Source of the DNA: Blastococcus sp. TML/M2B
Lineage (GTDB): Bacteria > Actinomycetota > Actinomycetes > Mycobacteriales > Geodermatophilaceae
Reading direction: 5' to 3'
DNA length: 64,000 bases
Assembly: GCF_016612865.1 (NCBI RefSeq)
Contig: NZ_JAENZZ010000001.1
Location: forward strand, 1,116,001 to 1,180,000
The position numbers and the translations under genes were made by a program. Under the pieces are notes generated by a model. That model was not told the DNA's origin and searched no databases. It saw nothing but the letters and a program-made list of their open reading frames with translations. Below are positions 46,143 to 56,856 of the stretch, one piece after another (the first letter of the stretch is position 1; the number at the start of each line of letters is the position of its first letter).

Positions 46143-47060
46143 GTGAGCACACCCGAGCAGACGCCGCACCGCAGCGGCTTCGTCGCCCTGGTGGGCCGCC
46201 CGAACGCCGGCAAGACCACCCTGACCAACGCGCTGGTCGGCGAGAAGGTCGGCATCGTCAGCAACCGCCCGCAGACCACCCGGCACGCCATCCGCGGCGT
46301 GGTGCACCGGCCCGAGGGCCAGATCGTGCTGGTCGACACCCCGGGCCTGCACAAGCCGAAGAGCCTGCTGGGCAAGCGGCTCAACGACGTCGTCCGGGAC
46401 ACGCTCTCCGACGTCGACGTGGTGGTGTTCTGCGTCCCGGCCGACCAGCCCGTGGGCACCGGCGACAAGTTCATCGCCCGCCAGCTGCGCGAGATCAAGG
46501 CCCCGATCGTCGTGGTGGTGACCAAGACCGACGCGACCGGCAAGAAGCAGGTCGCCGAGCAGCTGATCGCCGCCAGCCAGCTGGTCGAGGCGGCCGAGAT
46601 CGTGCCGATCAGCGCGGTGAAGGGCGACCAGGTCGACCTGCTGGAGCAGCTGCTCATCGGCCTGCTGCCGGAGGGCCCGCCGCTGTACCCGGAAGAGCAG
46701 ACCACCGACGAGGACGTCGAGCGCCAGCTCGCCGAGCTGGTCCGCGAGGCGGCGCTGGAGAAGGTGTTCCAGGAGGTGCCGCACTCGCTGGCGGTCACCA
46801 TCGAGGAGATGACCCGCCGGCCCGACCCCAAGCAGGCCGGCCGCGACCTGGTCGAGGTGCACGCCCTGCTGCACTGCGAGCGGGCCAGCCAGAAGCCGAT
46901 GCTGCTGGGCAAGGGCGGGTCGATCATCAAGGCGATCGGCAGCGAGGCGCGCGTGGGCATGGAGACGCTGCTCGACGCCCGCGTCCACCTCGCCCTGCAC
47001 GTCACCGTGCTCGGCGAGTGGCAGGACGACCCGAAGAAGCTCAACCGGCTGGGCTACTGA
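46143..47060 (+). CDS. era: GTPase Era
   Basis: A 305-residue Era with G1 [14 protein letters not shown], switch [12 protein letters not shown]3 DTPGLHKPK and a G4 variant TKTD in place of NKxD. The C-terminal KH domain ([17 protein letters not shown]) binds the 16S 3' end. It works in 30S assembly. The GTG 46143 follows GAGACT by 6 nt and has no clear ribosome binding site. recO begins at its final base. Confidence 0.95.
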   Translation: MSTPEQTPHRSGFVALVGRPNAGKTTLTNALVGEKVGIVSNRPQTTRHAIRGVVHRPEGQIVLVDTPGLHKPKSLLGKRLNDVVRDTLSDVDVVVFCVPADQPVGTGDKFIARQLREIKAPIVVVVTKTDATGKKQVAEQLIAASQLVEAAEIVPISAVKGDQVDLLEQLLIGLLPEGPPLYPEEQTTDEDVERQLAELVREAALEKVFQEVPHSLAVTIEEMTRRPDPKQAGRDLVEVHALLHCERASQKPMLLGKGGSIIKAIGSEARVGMETLLDARVHLALHVTVLGEWQDDPKKLNRLGY

Positions 47061-47867
47061 TGAGCGCGCACACCCCGAAGGCCCTGTACCGGGACGAGGG
47101 CATCGTGCTGCGCACCCAGAAGCTGGGCGAGGCCGACCGGATCGTCACGGTCCTCACCCGCCGCACCGGCAAGGTGCGCGCCGTCGCCAAGGGGGTGCGC
47201 CGCACGAAGAGCAAGTTCGGTGCCCGGCTCGAGCCGTTCACCCACGTCGACCTGCAGCTCTACACCGGCCGGAACCTCGACATCGTGAGCCAGGTCGAGT
47301 CGATCCGCTCCTACGGCCAGGAGGTCGTCACCGACTACCCGGCGTACACCGCCGGCACCGCGGTGCTGGAGACCGCCGACCGGCTCACCGCCGAGGAGAA
47401 GGAGCCCGCGCTGCGGATGTTCCTGCTCGTCGTCGGTGCGCTGCGGACGCTGGGCGAGCGCACCCACTCACCCGGCCTGGTGCTGGACGCGTTTCCTGCT
47501 GCGCGCGATGTCGGTGGCCGGCTGGGAGCCCGCGCTGGGCGACTGCGCCCGCTGCGGTGAGGTCGGCCCGCACCGGCACTTCTCCGTCCCGGCCGGCGGC
47601 ACGGTGTGCCCGGCGTGCCGGCCCACCGGCTCGGCGATGCCGAGCCCGGTCACCCTCGAGCTCATGGAGGCCCTCCTGACCGGCGACTGGGCGCGCGCGG
47701 ATGCCAGCCAGGGCATCAACCGCCGCGAGAGCAGCGGCCTGGTCGCCGCGATGCTGCAGTGGCACCTCGAGCGCGGGCTGCGCTCGCTGCCGCTGGTCGA
47801 CCGGTCCGACGCCCGCCCCGCGGTGGTGCAGCCGGCCGCGCCGATCGTCGTCGGGACCGGCGCGTGA
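47060..47867 (+). CDS. recO: DNA repair protein RecO (one frame break)
   Basis: About 268 residues after repair. The N-terminal OB fold ([39 protein letters not shown]) binds single-stranded DNA, followed by a helical domain with a zinc finger ([12 protein letters not shown]). RecO loads RecA with RecR. At 47491-47493 a TTT run reads where TT restores [20 protein letters not shown]. The ATG overlaps the era stop as TGATG, and the stop overlaps uppS. Confidence 0.92.
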
Positions 47868-48628
47868 CGCGCGCCGTCCGGCCGCCGAACCCGCACCCCT
47901 CCGGCGCGCGCCCGCCGCAGCTGCCCGCCGACAAGGTGCCCGGCCACGTCGCGATCGTCATGGACGGCAACGGCCGCTGGGCCAAGCAGCGCGGGCTGCC
48001 CCGCACCGCCGGGCACGAGGCGGGGGAGTCCTCGCTGTTCGACTGCGTCGAGGGCGCCATCGAGCTCGGCGTGACCGCGATCAGCGCCTACGCGTTCTCC
48101 ACCGAGAACTGGCGGCGCAGCCCCGACGAGGTGCGCTTCCTCATGGGGTTCAACCGCGACGTCATCCGCCGGCGCCGCGACGAGATGCACGAGCTCGGGG
48201 TGCGGGTGCGCTGGGCGGGTCGTCGTCCCCGGTTGTGGCGTTCGGTGATCAAGGAGCTGGAGATCGCCGAGGAGCTCACGAAGGACAACGACGTCCTCAC
48301 CCTCACCATGTGCGTCAACTACGGCGGCCGGGCCGAGATCGCCGACGCCGCCGCGGCCATCGGCCGCGAGGTCGCCGCCGGCCGGCTGAACCCGGACAAG
48401 ATCGACGAGAAGACGATCGCCCGGTTCCTCGACGAGCCGGACATGCCCGACGTCGACCTGTTCGTGCGCAGCTCCGGGGAGAACCGCACCAGCAACTTCC
48501 TGCTGTGGCAGTCGGCCTACGCGGAGATGGTCTTCCTGGACACGCTGTGGCCCGACTTCGACCGCCGGCACCTGTGGGCCGCCTGCGAGGAGTACGCCTC
48601 CCGCCAGCGCCGCTTCGGCTCCGCCTAG
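47864..48628 (+). CDS. uppS: Polyprenyl diphosphate synthase (cis type)
   Basis: A 254-residue cis-prenyltransferase with [19 protein letters not shown] (catalytic Asp, pyrophosphate site), [17 protein letters not shown] and the C-terminal [18 protein letters not shown]. It makes the long polyprenyl diphosphate carrier for wall synthesis, probably decaprenyl in this phylum. The GTG overlaps the recO stop. The stop TAG shares CTAG 48625-48628 with the convergent CoA-transferase gene. Confidence 0.94.
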   Translation: MTRAVRPPNPHPSGARPPQLPADKVPGHVAIVMDGNGRWAKQRGLPRTAGHEAGESSLFDCVEGAIELGVTAISAYAFSTENWRRSPDEVRFLMGFNRDVIRRRRDEMHELGVRVRWAGRRPRLWRSVIKELEIAEELTKDNDVLTLTMCVNYGGRAEIADAAAAIGREVAAGRLNPDKIDEKTIARFLDEPDMPDVDLFVRSSGENRTSNFLLWQSAYAEMVFLDTLWPDFDRRHLWAACEEYASRQRRFGSA

Positions 48629-49842
48629 GACTCCGTCGCCGGCCGGCCGGCGACGCCGCTGGCGAGCAGTCGCTCCACCGTCTGGTCGTCGTAGCCGAAC
48701 TCCGCCAGGACGGCGGCGGTGTGCTCGCCGAGGTCGGGGACCGCGCCCATCGCCAGCTCCACGTCGGTGAACGTCATCGGCGGCAGGATGGCGCGCACCG
48801 GCCCGACCGGAGTGTCCACCTCGCGCCACCGGTCCCGGGCGCTGAGCTGGGGGTGGTCGATCAGGCCCTGCAGCTCGTTGATCTGCGCCGCGGGCACGCC
48901 GGCCTCCGCGAGGCGGGCGTCGAGGTCGGCGGTCGACCACTGCTGGGTCTCGGTGGAGACCACCGCGTCGCACTCCTCGCGGTGGGCCACCCGCAGCACG
49001 TTCGTGCGCAGCCGCGGGTGGTCGGCGAGGTCCGGGCGGTCGAACACCTTGGTCACGAGGTCCTGCCACCCCCGGTCGTTCTGCACCCCGATCAGGATCT
49101 GCCCGTCCTTGGTCGGGTAGGCGTCGTAGGGCGCGATCGCGGCGTGGCTCAGGCCCATCCGCGGCACCTGCCGGTCGGCGTACATCTGCATGTACATCTG
49201 GTGGCCCAGCCACTCGGCTGTCGCGTCGAACATCGACACCTCGACGGTGGCGCCCTCGCCGGTGCGCTCCCGCCGGAACAGCGCGGCCAGCACCGACTGG
49301 GACGCGTACAGGCCGGCGGCGATGTCGGAGGTCGGGATGCCGGTCTTGGTGGCGGTCTCGGGAGTGCCGGTCACGGACACCAGTCCGGTCTCGGCCTGGA
49401 TGAGCATGTCGTAGGCCTTGCGGTCCCGCCGCGGTCCGTCGGTGCCGTAGCCGGACATGTTGACGACGACGAGCCGCGGGTCCGCCGCCCGCAGCGCCTC
49501 GCCGTCCAGGCCCAGCCGGGCCGCCGCGCCGGGCGCGAGGTTCTGCAGGAAGACGTCGGCCCGGGAGACGAGGGCGCGCACCGCGGCCACGCCGTCGGGG
49601 GACTTCAGGTCCAGCGCCACCGACTCCTTGCCCAGGTTGAGCCACACGAAGTGCGACGCCATCCCGCGCACCGCGCCGTCGTAGTGGCGGGCGAAGTCGC
49701 CCTCGCCGACGCGCTCGACCTTGATGACCCGGGCGCCCAGGTCAGCGAGGTGCCGGGTGGCGATCGGGGCGGCCACCGCCTGCTCCAGCGCCACCACGGT
49801 GATCCCGGTGAGCGGCAGGGACGGGTCTGTGGCGGCGGTCAT
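48625..49842 (-). CDS. CaiB/BaiF-type CoA-transferase (class III)
   Basis: A 405-residue family III CoA-transferase. Typical segments are [54 protein letters not shown] and [17 protein letters not shown]. It moves CoA between carboxylic acids, often to activate a substrate for beta-oxidation. It is divergent from the acyl-CoA dehydrogenase gene with 25 bp between starts. TATGTT 8 nt before its ATG suggests a leaderless mRNA. Confidence 0.9.
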   Translation of the reverse strand: MTAATDPSLPLTGITVVALEQAVAAPIATRHLADLGARVIKVERVGEGDFARHYDGAVRGMASHFVWLNLGKESVALDLKSPDGVAAVRALVSRADVFLQNLAPGAAARLGLDGEALRAADPRLVVVNMSGYGTDGPRRDRKAYDMLIQAETGLVSVTGTPETATKTGIPTSDIAAGLYASQSVLAALFRRERTGEGATVEVSMFDATAEWLGHQMYMQMYADRQVPRMGLSHAAIAPYDAYPTKDGQILIGVQNDRGWQDLVTKVFDRPDLADHPRLRTNVLRVAHREECDAVVSTETQQWSTADLDARLAEAGVPAAQINELQGLIDHPQLSARDRWREVDTPVGPVRAILPPMTFTDVELAMGAVPDLGEHTAAVLAEFGYDDQTVERLLASGVAGRPATES

Positions 49843-49867
49843 AGGCGCACAACATAGTGTCCCGGCC
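49843..49867. promoter_or_regulatory. Overlapping divergent leaderless promoters
   Basis: Only 25 bp separate the two start codons. TAGTGT (plus, 49855-49860) is 7 nt before ATG 49868. TATGTT (minus, 49856-49851) is 8 nt before ATG 49842. The hexamers share 2 bp, so polymerase could serve only one direction at a time. Confidence 0.55.
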
Positions 49868-51031
49868 ATGAGCTCCCTGACAGCCGACGAGCAGGACATG
49901 GTCGCCCTGGTCGCGCAGTTCGTCGACGAGCGGGTCGCCCCCCGCGTGCGCGAGTTCGAGTCGGTCGACCAGTACCCGGAGGAGTTCATCGAGGAGATGA
50001 AGGAGCTCGGCTTCTTCGGTCTCCTCGGCCCCGTGGAGCACGGCGGCTCCGACGTCAGCGCCGCGTGCTTCGCCCGCGTCACCGAGGAGCTGGCCCGCGG
50101 CTGGATGAGCCTGGCCGGCGCCATCGGCGGGCACTCGGTCATCACCTACCTGATCCGGACCTTCGGCACCGAGGACCAGCAGCAGCGCTACCTGCCGGCG
50201 ATGGCCGAGGGGCGCATCCGCGCGACCATGGCGCTCACCGAGCCCTCGGGCGGCAGCGACCTGCAGGGCATGCGCACCCACGCCGTCGCCGACGGCGACG
50301 ACCTGGTCATCTCCGGCTCGAAGACCTGGATCTCCAACGCCCAGCACTCCGGCCTCATCGGCCTGCTCTGCAAGACCGACCGCACCGCCCAGCCGGCACA
50401 CGCGGGGATGAGCGTGGTGCTGGTCGAGCCGGGCGAGGGCCTGACCGTGTCGGGCAAGATCCCCAAGCTCGGCTACCGCGGAGTGGAGGCCTGCGAGCTC
50501 TCCTTCGACGCGATGCGGGTGCCCGCCTCCGCCGTCCTCGGGGGCGAGCCCGGCCACGGCTGGCGGCACATGATGCGCGGGCTCGAGGTCGGCCGGATCC
50601 AGGTCGCCGCCCGAGCGGTCGGCGTCGCCCAGGCCGCGCTCACCGCGGCGCTGCGCTACGCCCAGGACCGGGAGACCTTCGGCAAGCCGATCTGGCAGCA
50701 CCAGTCGGTCGGCAACCTGCTCGCCGACATGGCGACGAAGACCCGGGCCGCCCGCCTGATGACCCTCGACGCCGCCGCCGTGCTCGACAGCGGCAGGCGC
50801 GCCGACCTCGAGGCCGGCATGGCCAAGCTGTTCGCCTCCGAGACCGCCATGCAGGTAGCCCTCGACGCCATGCGCGTGCACGGCGGCTACGGCTTCTCCC
50901 GTGAGTACGACGTCGAGCGCTACTTCCGCGACGCCCCGCTGATGATCCTCGGCGAGGGCACCAACGAGGTGCAGCGCAACGTCATCGCCGCCCAGCTCGT
51001 CGCCCGTGACCGCAACCGAGAAGGAATCTGA
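49868..51031 (+). CDS. Acyl-CoA dehydrogenase
   Basis: A 387-residue flavoprotein of the acyl-CoA dehydrogenase family: GFFGLLGPVEHGGSDVS, MALTEPSGGSDLQGMRT (FAD contact) and KTWISNAQHSG. The C-terminal ILGEGTNEVQRNVIA carries the glutamate placed as catalytic base in this family. It takes two hydrogens from the alpha-beta bond of an acyl-CoA and passes electrons to ETF. The SDR gene starts 3 nt after its stop, so the two form an operon. Confidence 0.93.
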   Translation: MSSLTADEQDMVALVAQFVDERVAPRVREFESVDQYPEEFIEEMKELGFFGLLGPVEHGGSDVSAACFARVTEELARGWMSLAGAIGGHSVITYLIRTFGTEDQQQRYLPAMAEGRIRATMALTEPSGGSDLQGMRTHAVADGDDLVISGSKTWISNAQHSGLIGLLCKTDRTAQPAHAGMSVVLVEPGEGLTVSGKIPKLGYRGVEACELSFDAMRVPASAVLGGEPGHGWRHMMRGLEVGRIQVAARAVGVAQAALTAALRYAQDRETFGKPIWQHQSVGNLLADMATKTRAARLMTLDAAAVLDSGRRADLEAGMAKLFASETAMQVALDAMRVHGGYGFSREYDVERYFRDAPLMILGEGTNEVQRNVIAAQLVARDRNREGI

Positions 51032-51034
51032 CCC

Positions 51035-51800
51035 ATGCAGCTCAACGGACTCGTCACCGCCGTCACCGGCGGCGCCTCGGGCCTCGGCCTGGCCACCGCC
51101 CAGCGCCTGGTCGCCGCCGGCGGCCGGGTCACCATCATCGACCTGCCGAGCTCGGCCGGTGAGCAGGTCGCGGCCGACCTCGGCGACGCCGCCCGCTTCG
51201 CCCCGGCCGACGTCACCGACGCCGACCAGTTCGCGGCGGCCCTCGACGCGGCCGGCGAGGACGGCCCGCTGCGCGGGCTCGTGCACTGCGCCGGTGCCGG
51301 CCGCCGGCTGCGCGTCCTGGACAAGGACGGCGAGCCCGGCTCGCTCGAGGACTTCGAGTGGGTGATGAAGCTCAACGTCACCGGTTCCTTCAACGCCCTG
51401 CGGCTGGGGGCGGCGCGCATGGCCCGCACCGAGCCCGTCGACGGCGAGCGCGGCGCGATCGTGCTCACCGCCTCGGTGGCCGCCTACGAGGCGCCAGATC
51501 GGTCAGCTGCCCTACACCGCGTCCAAGGCCGCCATCGTCGGCATGACCCTCAACGCCGCCCGCGACCTGGCGAGCAAGGCGATCCGGGTCTGCACCATCG
51601 CGCCCGGGATCATGGACACCCCGCTGCTGGCGCGGCTGCGCGAGGACGTGCGGGCCTCCCTGGAGGCCTCGGTGCCGAACCCGGCGCGGCTGGGCCACAC
51701 CTCGGAGTTCGCCCAGCTGGCCGGCCAGATCCTGGAGAACGGCTACCTCAACGGCGAGACGATCCGCCTCGACGGCGCCATCCGGATGGCACCGCGCTGA
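51035..51800 (+). CDS. SDR family 3-hydroxyacyl-CoA dehydrogenase-like protein (one frame break)
   Basis: About 254 residues after repair. It is a classical short-chain dehydrogenase with [16 protein letters not shown] (cofactor), NVTGSFN, and catalytic YTASK in [13 protein letters not shown]. It resembles the HSD10 type that oxidises 3-hydroxyacyl-CoA, which fits the acyl-CoA dehydrogenase just upstream. Near 51490-51494 the text reads GAGGCGCCAGATC, one base too long for EGQIGQLPY. The catalytic Tyr and Lys lie after the break. Confidence 0.88.
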
Positions 51801-51826
51801 TCGGCGGGACGGCAGGGGACGTCGGC

Positions 51827-52099
51827 ATGTTCGCGGTGACCCGCCTGCGGGCGACCGGGGCGGACGCCGACGCCCTGGTGGCCGCGGTCGGTCCGCTGCT
51901 CGAGGCGCTCGGCGCGCAACCCGGCTTCCGGGGCGGGGACTTCGGGCGCGCGGCCGACGACCCCGCCCTGTTCGCCCTGGTGACCCGCTGGGACGGCGTC
52001 GGCGCCTACCGGCGCGGGCTGTCGGCCGCCGCGGTCAAGATCGCCGGGGCGCCGGTGTGGGTGCACGCCGTCGACGAGCCGGGTGCGTACGTCCCGTGA
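51827..52099 (+). CDS. Antibiotic-biosynthesis-monooxygenase-like small protein
   Basis: A 90-residue protein with the ferredoxin-like ABM pattern: FAVTRLRATG, LVAAVGPLLEALGAQPGFRG, ALVTRWDGVGAYRRGLS. Related proteins oxidise quinoid compounds or bind heme, but many small members have unknown roles. ATG 51827 is 27 nt after the SDR stop. Its stop overlaps the rhodanese start as GTGA, so it belongs to the same operon. Confidence 0.7.
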   Translation: MFAVTRLRATGADADALVAAVGPLLEALGAQPGFRGGDFGRAADDPALFALVTRWDGVGAYRRGLSAAAVKIAGAPVWVHAVDEPGAYVP

Positions 52100-52494
52100 C
52101 GGGGATCGACGCCCTGCTGGCCGCCAGCCGCGCGGGCGTGCACCGCCCCGGCCCCGCCGAGGTCGTCGCGGCGCAGGCCCGCGGGGCGCTGGTCGTGGAC
52201 ACCCGCACCGAGGCCCAGCGCCGCCGGCAGGGCGAGCTGCCCGGCGCGCTGGTCATCGACCGCACCGTCCTCGAGTGGCGGTTGGACCCGACGAGCGACG
52301 CGAGGATCCCCGAGGCGACCGGCTGGGACGTCGAGGTGGTCGTCGTCTGCCGGCAGGGCTACAGCTCCAGCCTGGCCGCGGCCTCGCTGCGCGCGATCGG
52401 CCTGCACCGCGCCACCGACCTCGCCGGCGGGGTCGAGGCGTGGCTGGCCGCCGGGCTGCCGGTGACCTGCGGCCCGGCCGACGTGCGGGAGTGA
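52096..52494 (+). CDS. Rhodanese-like domain protein
   Basis: A 132-residue single-domain rhodanese with the catalytic loop VVVVCRQGYSSSLAAASL (active Cys in CRQGYS) and the conserved ALVVDTRTEAQRRRQGELPG. Such proteins carry sulfur as a persulfide. The GTG overlaps the preceding stop. Linking of a sulfurtransferase to the acyl-CoA genes upstream may be positional only. Confidence 0.85.
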   Translation: MTGIDALLAASRAGVHRPGPAEVVAAQARGALVVDTRTEAQRRRQGELPGALVIDRTVLEWRLDPTSDARIPEATGWDVEVVVVCRQGYSSSLAAASLRAIGLHRATDLAGGVEAWLAAGLPVTCGPADVRE

Positions 52495-52528
52495 CGCGGC
52501 GGTCCCACGCCCGGCGCCGGTCAGCGCC

Positions 52529-52534
52529 TACGGT
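52529..52534 (+). promoter_or_regulatory. -10 hexamer of a probable leaderless HNH-gene mRNA
   Basis: TACGGT lies 6 nt before GTG 52541. Confidence 0.5.
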
Positions 52535-52540
52535 CGGCCC

Positions 52541-52915
52541 GTGGTCAGCCGCACCCGCACCGCCCGGTACGCCCGCCGGCGCAAGCGCCGGATGGACGCC
52601 GTCGAGCACGACCTGAGCCCGGAGCAGTGGAGCGCGCTGCAGGCGGCCTGGGGCGGCTGCGCGTACTGCCGTGCCACCGGGGTCCCGCTGCAGCGGGACT
52701 GCGTGCTGCCGATCTCCCGCGGCGGCCGCTACACGCTGGACAACATCGCGCCGGCCTGCGGCTCGTGCAACGCCAGCAAGTGCAACGACGAGGTGACCGG
52801 CTGGCTGCGCCGGAAGAAGCTGGACGAGCGCGCCTTCCTGGTGCGGCACGCCGAGATCAGGATGGCGCTGACCCCGCAGTCCGCGGGGGAGCCGGCGGCG
52901 GTGGTCACCGACTGA
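52541..52915 (+). CDS. HNH endonuclease domain protein
   Basis: A 124-residue stand-alone HNH protein. A basic N-terminus ([11 protein letters not shown]) leads to the zinc knuckle CAYC and CGSC, flanking [19 protein letters not shown], the core of the HNH fold. Such orphan genes are common in actinobacteria and can be nicking nucleases of unknown role. No phage genes are nearby, so a packaging role is unlikely here. Confidence 0.85.
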   Translation: MVSRTRTARYARRRKRRMDAVEHDLSPEQWSALQAAWGGCAYCRATGVPLQRDCVLPISRGGRYTLDNIAPACGSCNASKCNDEVTGWLRRKKLDERAFLVRHAEIRMALTPQSAGEPAAVVTD

Positions 52916-52986
52916 CGACGCCGCGGACGGGGGAACTACCGTGGGCAGGTCAACCGCCGACCGCCAGCCGGATGGAGCCTCTCGCC

Positions 52987-54390
<1,404 letters not shown>

Positions 54391-54394
54391 TTCG

Positions 54395-54967
54395 TCAGCG
54401 TCGGCGGTGGAGGTCGCGCAGCAGGGCGATCTCCGCGCCGTGGTGGATGACCTCCCGGTTGATGTGCAGGACCAGCGTTGCCATCGGTGCCTCGGCGTAG
54501 GGCCCCTCGGCCGGGCCGCACGGCCGGCGCATCCCCTCCTCGTCCAGTCCCCGCACTCCGGCGCTCCACGCCGCGTACCCGGCATCCAGCTGGAGGAGCG
54601 CGGTCGCGGCGTCGCCGGGGAAGGCATGACTGTCGTAGTCCACCGGCGACCCGCCGAAGTGCGATGCGACCCGCATGCCCAGCACGCCGACGACGACGTC
54701 CCCCAGACGCCAGGCGATCGTCGTCACCGGGGCCGGGTCGGGTTCGGGGAACTCGAAGTCGATGGTGAACGGCCCCTGACCGGCGGTGATCGGTGCCGAC
54801 GACGTCCCGCGTGGGCGGACGCTCCACATCCCGCCGACCGGCTCCCACAGGTACTCGTCGTCGGTCAGCCCCTCGAGCCGGGGGCGCAGCTGGTTGCGCC
54901 AGTGCCAGTCCAGCTGCTCGGCGATCTCGTGCGGCCAGCCGAGCCGGCCCGGGGCCCTCTCGTCCAT
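54395..54967 (-). CDS. DinB family protein
   Basis: A 190-residue DinB-fold four-helix protein. The conserved metal-binding histidines would be in QLDWHWRNQLRPRLEGL and LVLHINREVIHHGAEIALLR. In actinobacteria such proteins include mycothiol-dependent S-transferases. The gene converges with glyS, and its stop is 5 nt beyond the glyS stop. Exact substrate unknown. Confidence 0.82.
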   Translation of the reverse strand: MDERAPGRLGWPHEIAEQLDWHWRNQLRPRLEGLTDDEYLWEPVGGMWSVRPRGTSSAPITAGQGPFTIDFEFPEPDPAPVTTIAWRLGDVVVGVLGMRVASHFGGSPVDYDSHAFPGDAATALLQLDAGYAAWSAGVRGLDEEGMRRPCGPAEGPYAEAPMATLVLHINREVIHHGAEIALLRDLHRRR

Positions 54968-54992
54968 GCCCGCGAGACTAGGGCCGATCCGA

Positions 54993-55661
54993 TCAGGCGG
55001 GCTTGCGCCAGACCAGCAGGTAGCGCCAGAACAGCAGCTGCCGCACGCGGACGCCGGGCAGCACCGCCGCCGCCTGCGCCCGGACCTCGCGGGTGCTCAG
55101 CGTCGCGTCCTGGATCGGCATCGCGCCGTGGCTGTCCTCGTGGCGGAACAGCTCCGCCCCGGTGAGCGGGCGGGCGGCGGCGAACGCCAGCCCGAGCCCG
55201 TGGTGGCCGAGGGACGACGCCACCTGCAGCGGCAGCTCGCGGGGCAGCTCGGCGCGGGGCAGCGCGACCGCGGTCAGCACGCCACCGGGCCGGAGCCAGC
55301 CGGCCATGCGCGGCAGCGCCTCGGCCAGCGGCAGGTGGTGCAGCACCGCGACGCTGACGACGGCGTCGTACGTCTCGGGCGGGACGTCGACGGTGAGCGC
55401 GTCGGCCACCCGGAGCGACAGGTTCGCCGGCGCGTCCTTCCGCGCCTCGGCGATCATCTCCGGCGACAGGTCGAAGCCGTCGACCTGCGGCACCGTCGCC
55501 GCGAGCCGGCGGGCGAGCGTGCCCGAGCCGCAGCCGACGTCGAGCACCCGCCGCGCGCCCGCGGGGACCTGCCGCTGGAGCAGGGAGTGGTACCAGCTGT
55601 TGTGGCTCCAGTCGGTCAGCACCCGGGCAGGCTGGCAGACGGTGACCCGGGTGTCACGCAC
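54993..55661 (-). CDS. Class I SAM-dependent methyltransferase
   Basis: A 222-residue methyltransferase with motif I VLDVGCGSGTLARRLA, VDGFDLSPEMIAEA and VAVLHHLPLAEALPRMAGWL. The substrate is not evident; the fold family includes small-molecule methylases. GTG 55661 lies 21 bp from the divergent dusB start, so the two genes share a very short promoter region. Confidence 0.85.
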   Translation of the reverse strand: MRDTRVTVCQPARVLTDWSHNSWYHSLLQRQVPAGARRVLDVGCGSGTLARRLAATVPQVDGFDLSPEMIAEARKDAPANLSLRVADALTVDVPPETYDAVVSVAVLHHLPLAEALPRMAGWLRPGGVLTAVALPRAELPRELPLQVASSLGHHGLGLAFAAARPLTGAELFRHEDSHGAMPIQDATLSTREVRAQAAAVLPGVRVRQLLFWRYLLVWRKPA

Positions 55662-55670
55662 CGCGCCGCC

Positions 55671-55676
55671 TACCCT
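55671..55676 (+). promoter_or_regulatory. -10 hexamer of a probable leaderless dusB mRNA
   Basis: TACCCT lies 6 nt before GTG 55683, within the 21 bp between the divergent methyltransferase and dusB starts. Confidence 0.5.
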
Positions 55677-55682
55677 GGAGAC

Positions 55683-56840
55683 GTGACCGCCACGCTCGAG
55701 CCGACGACGGCGCTCCCGCCGCTGCGGCTCGGGGCGCTGACGGTCGACCCCGCGGTGGTGCTCGCGCCGATGGCCGGCATCACCAACCCCGCCTTCCGCA
55801 CGCTGTGCCGCGAGTTCGGCGCCGGGCTCTACGTGTGCGAGATGATCACCACGCGGGCGCTGGTGGAGCGCAACGACAAGACGCTGCGGATGATCCGCGC
55901 GACCGCCGACGAGAAGGACGCCTTCTCCGTCCAGCTGTACGGGGTGGACCCGGCGACCGTCGGCCGCGCCGTCGAGATGCTGGTCGACGAGGGCGTCGCC
56001 GGCACCCGTCCGGCGCACATCGACCTCAACTTCGGCTGCCCGGTGCCCAAGGTGACCCGCAAGGGCGGTGGCTCGGCGCTGCCCTGGCACCGCGTCCTGC
56101 TGCGCGACATCGTGCGCGCGGCCGTCCGGGCGGCCGGTGACGTCCCGGTCACCATCAAGACCCGCATCGGCATCGATGCCGACCACGTCACCTACCTCGA
56201 CGCCGGCCGGATCGCCCAGGACGAGGGCGCCGCCGCGGTCACCCTGCACGGCCGCACCGCCGACCAGCTCTACAGCGGCACCGCCGACTGGGCGCCGATC
56301 GCGCGGCTGGTCGAGGCCGTCGACATCCCGGTGCTGGGCAACGGCGACATCTGGGAGGCCGACGACGCCCTGCGCATGGTCGCCGAGACCGGCTGCGCGG
56401 GCGTGGTCATCGGGCGGGGCTGCCTGGGCCGGCCGTGGCTGTTCGGCGACCTCGCCGCCGCCTTCGCGGGGGAGACCCGGCGCGCGCTGCCGACGATGCG
56501 CGAGGTCGGGGCGATCATGCACCGGCACGCCACCCTGCTCGCCGCCGAGCACGGGGAACGCCACGGCTGCAGCGACTTCCGCAAGCACGTCGCCTGGTAC
56601 CTCAAGGGCTTCTCGGTCGGGTCCGACGTCCGGCGCGCGCTGGCGATGGTCAGCGGTCTCGACGAGCTGGCCGAGCTGCTGGCCCGCATCCCCGACCAGC
56701 CCTATCCCACCGCCGTCCTCGGGGCTCCCCGGGGCCGGACCACCCCGCCCCGGCCGGTCGCCCTCCCCGAGGGCTGGCTGCTCGACCGGGACGACCCGAG
56801 GCCGCCGTCCGGCGCCGAACTGGAAGTGAGCGGCGGATGA
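55683..56840 (+). CDS. dusB: tRNA-dihydrouridine synthase
   Basis: A 385-residue FMN enzyme of the Dus family: VVLAPMAGITNPAFRTLCRE, IDLNFGCPVPKVTRKGGGSA with the catalytic Cys, TLHGRTADQLYSGTADW and LGNGDIWEADDA. It reduces uridines in tRNA D loops. The start is GTG 55683. The tail after residue 345 is Pro/Arg-rich. Confidence 0.93.
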   Translation: MTATLEPTTALPPLRLGALTVDPAVVLAPMAGITNPAFRTLCREFGAGLYVCEMITTRALVERNDKTLRMIRATADEKDAFSVQLYGVDPATVGRAVEMLVDEGVAGTRPAHIDLNFGCPVPKVTRKGGGSALPWHRVLLRDIVRAAVRAAGDVPVTIKTRIGIDADHVTYLDAGRIAQDEGAAAVTLHGRTADQLYSGTADWAPIARLVEAVDIPVLGNGDIWEADDALRMVAETGCAGVVIGRGCLGRPWLFGDLAAAFAGETRRALPTMREVGAIMHRHATLLAAEHGERHGCSDFRKHVAWYLKGFSVGSDVRRALAMVSGLDELAELLARIPDQPYPTAVLGAPRGRTTPPRPVALPEGWLLDRDDPRPPSGAELEVSGG

Positions 56841-56856
56841 GCACGCCTTTCGAGCC

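Noticed and set aside
52541-52915. The HNH gene as a mobile element or phage remnant
   Set aside because: No terminase, portal, recombinase or repeats are adjacent, and base composition looks like its neighbours.
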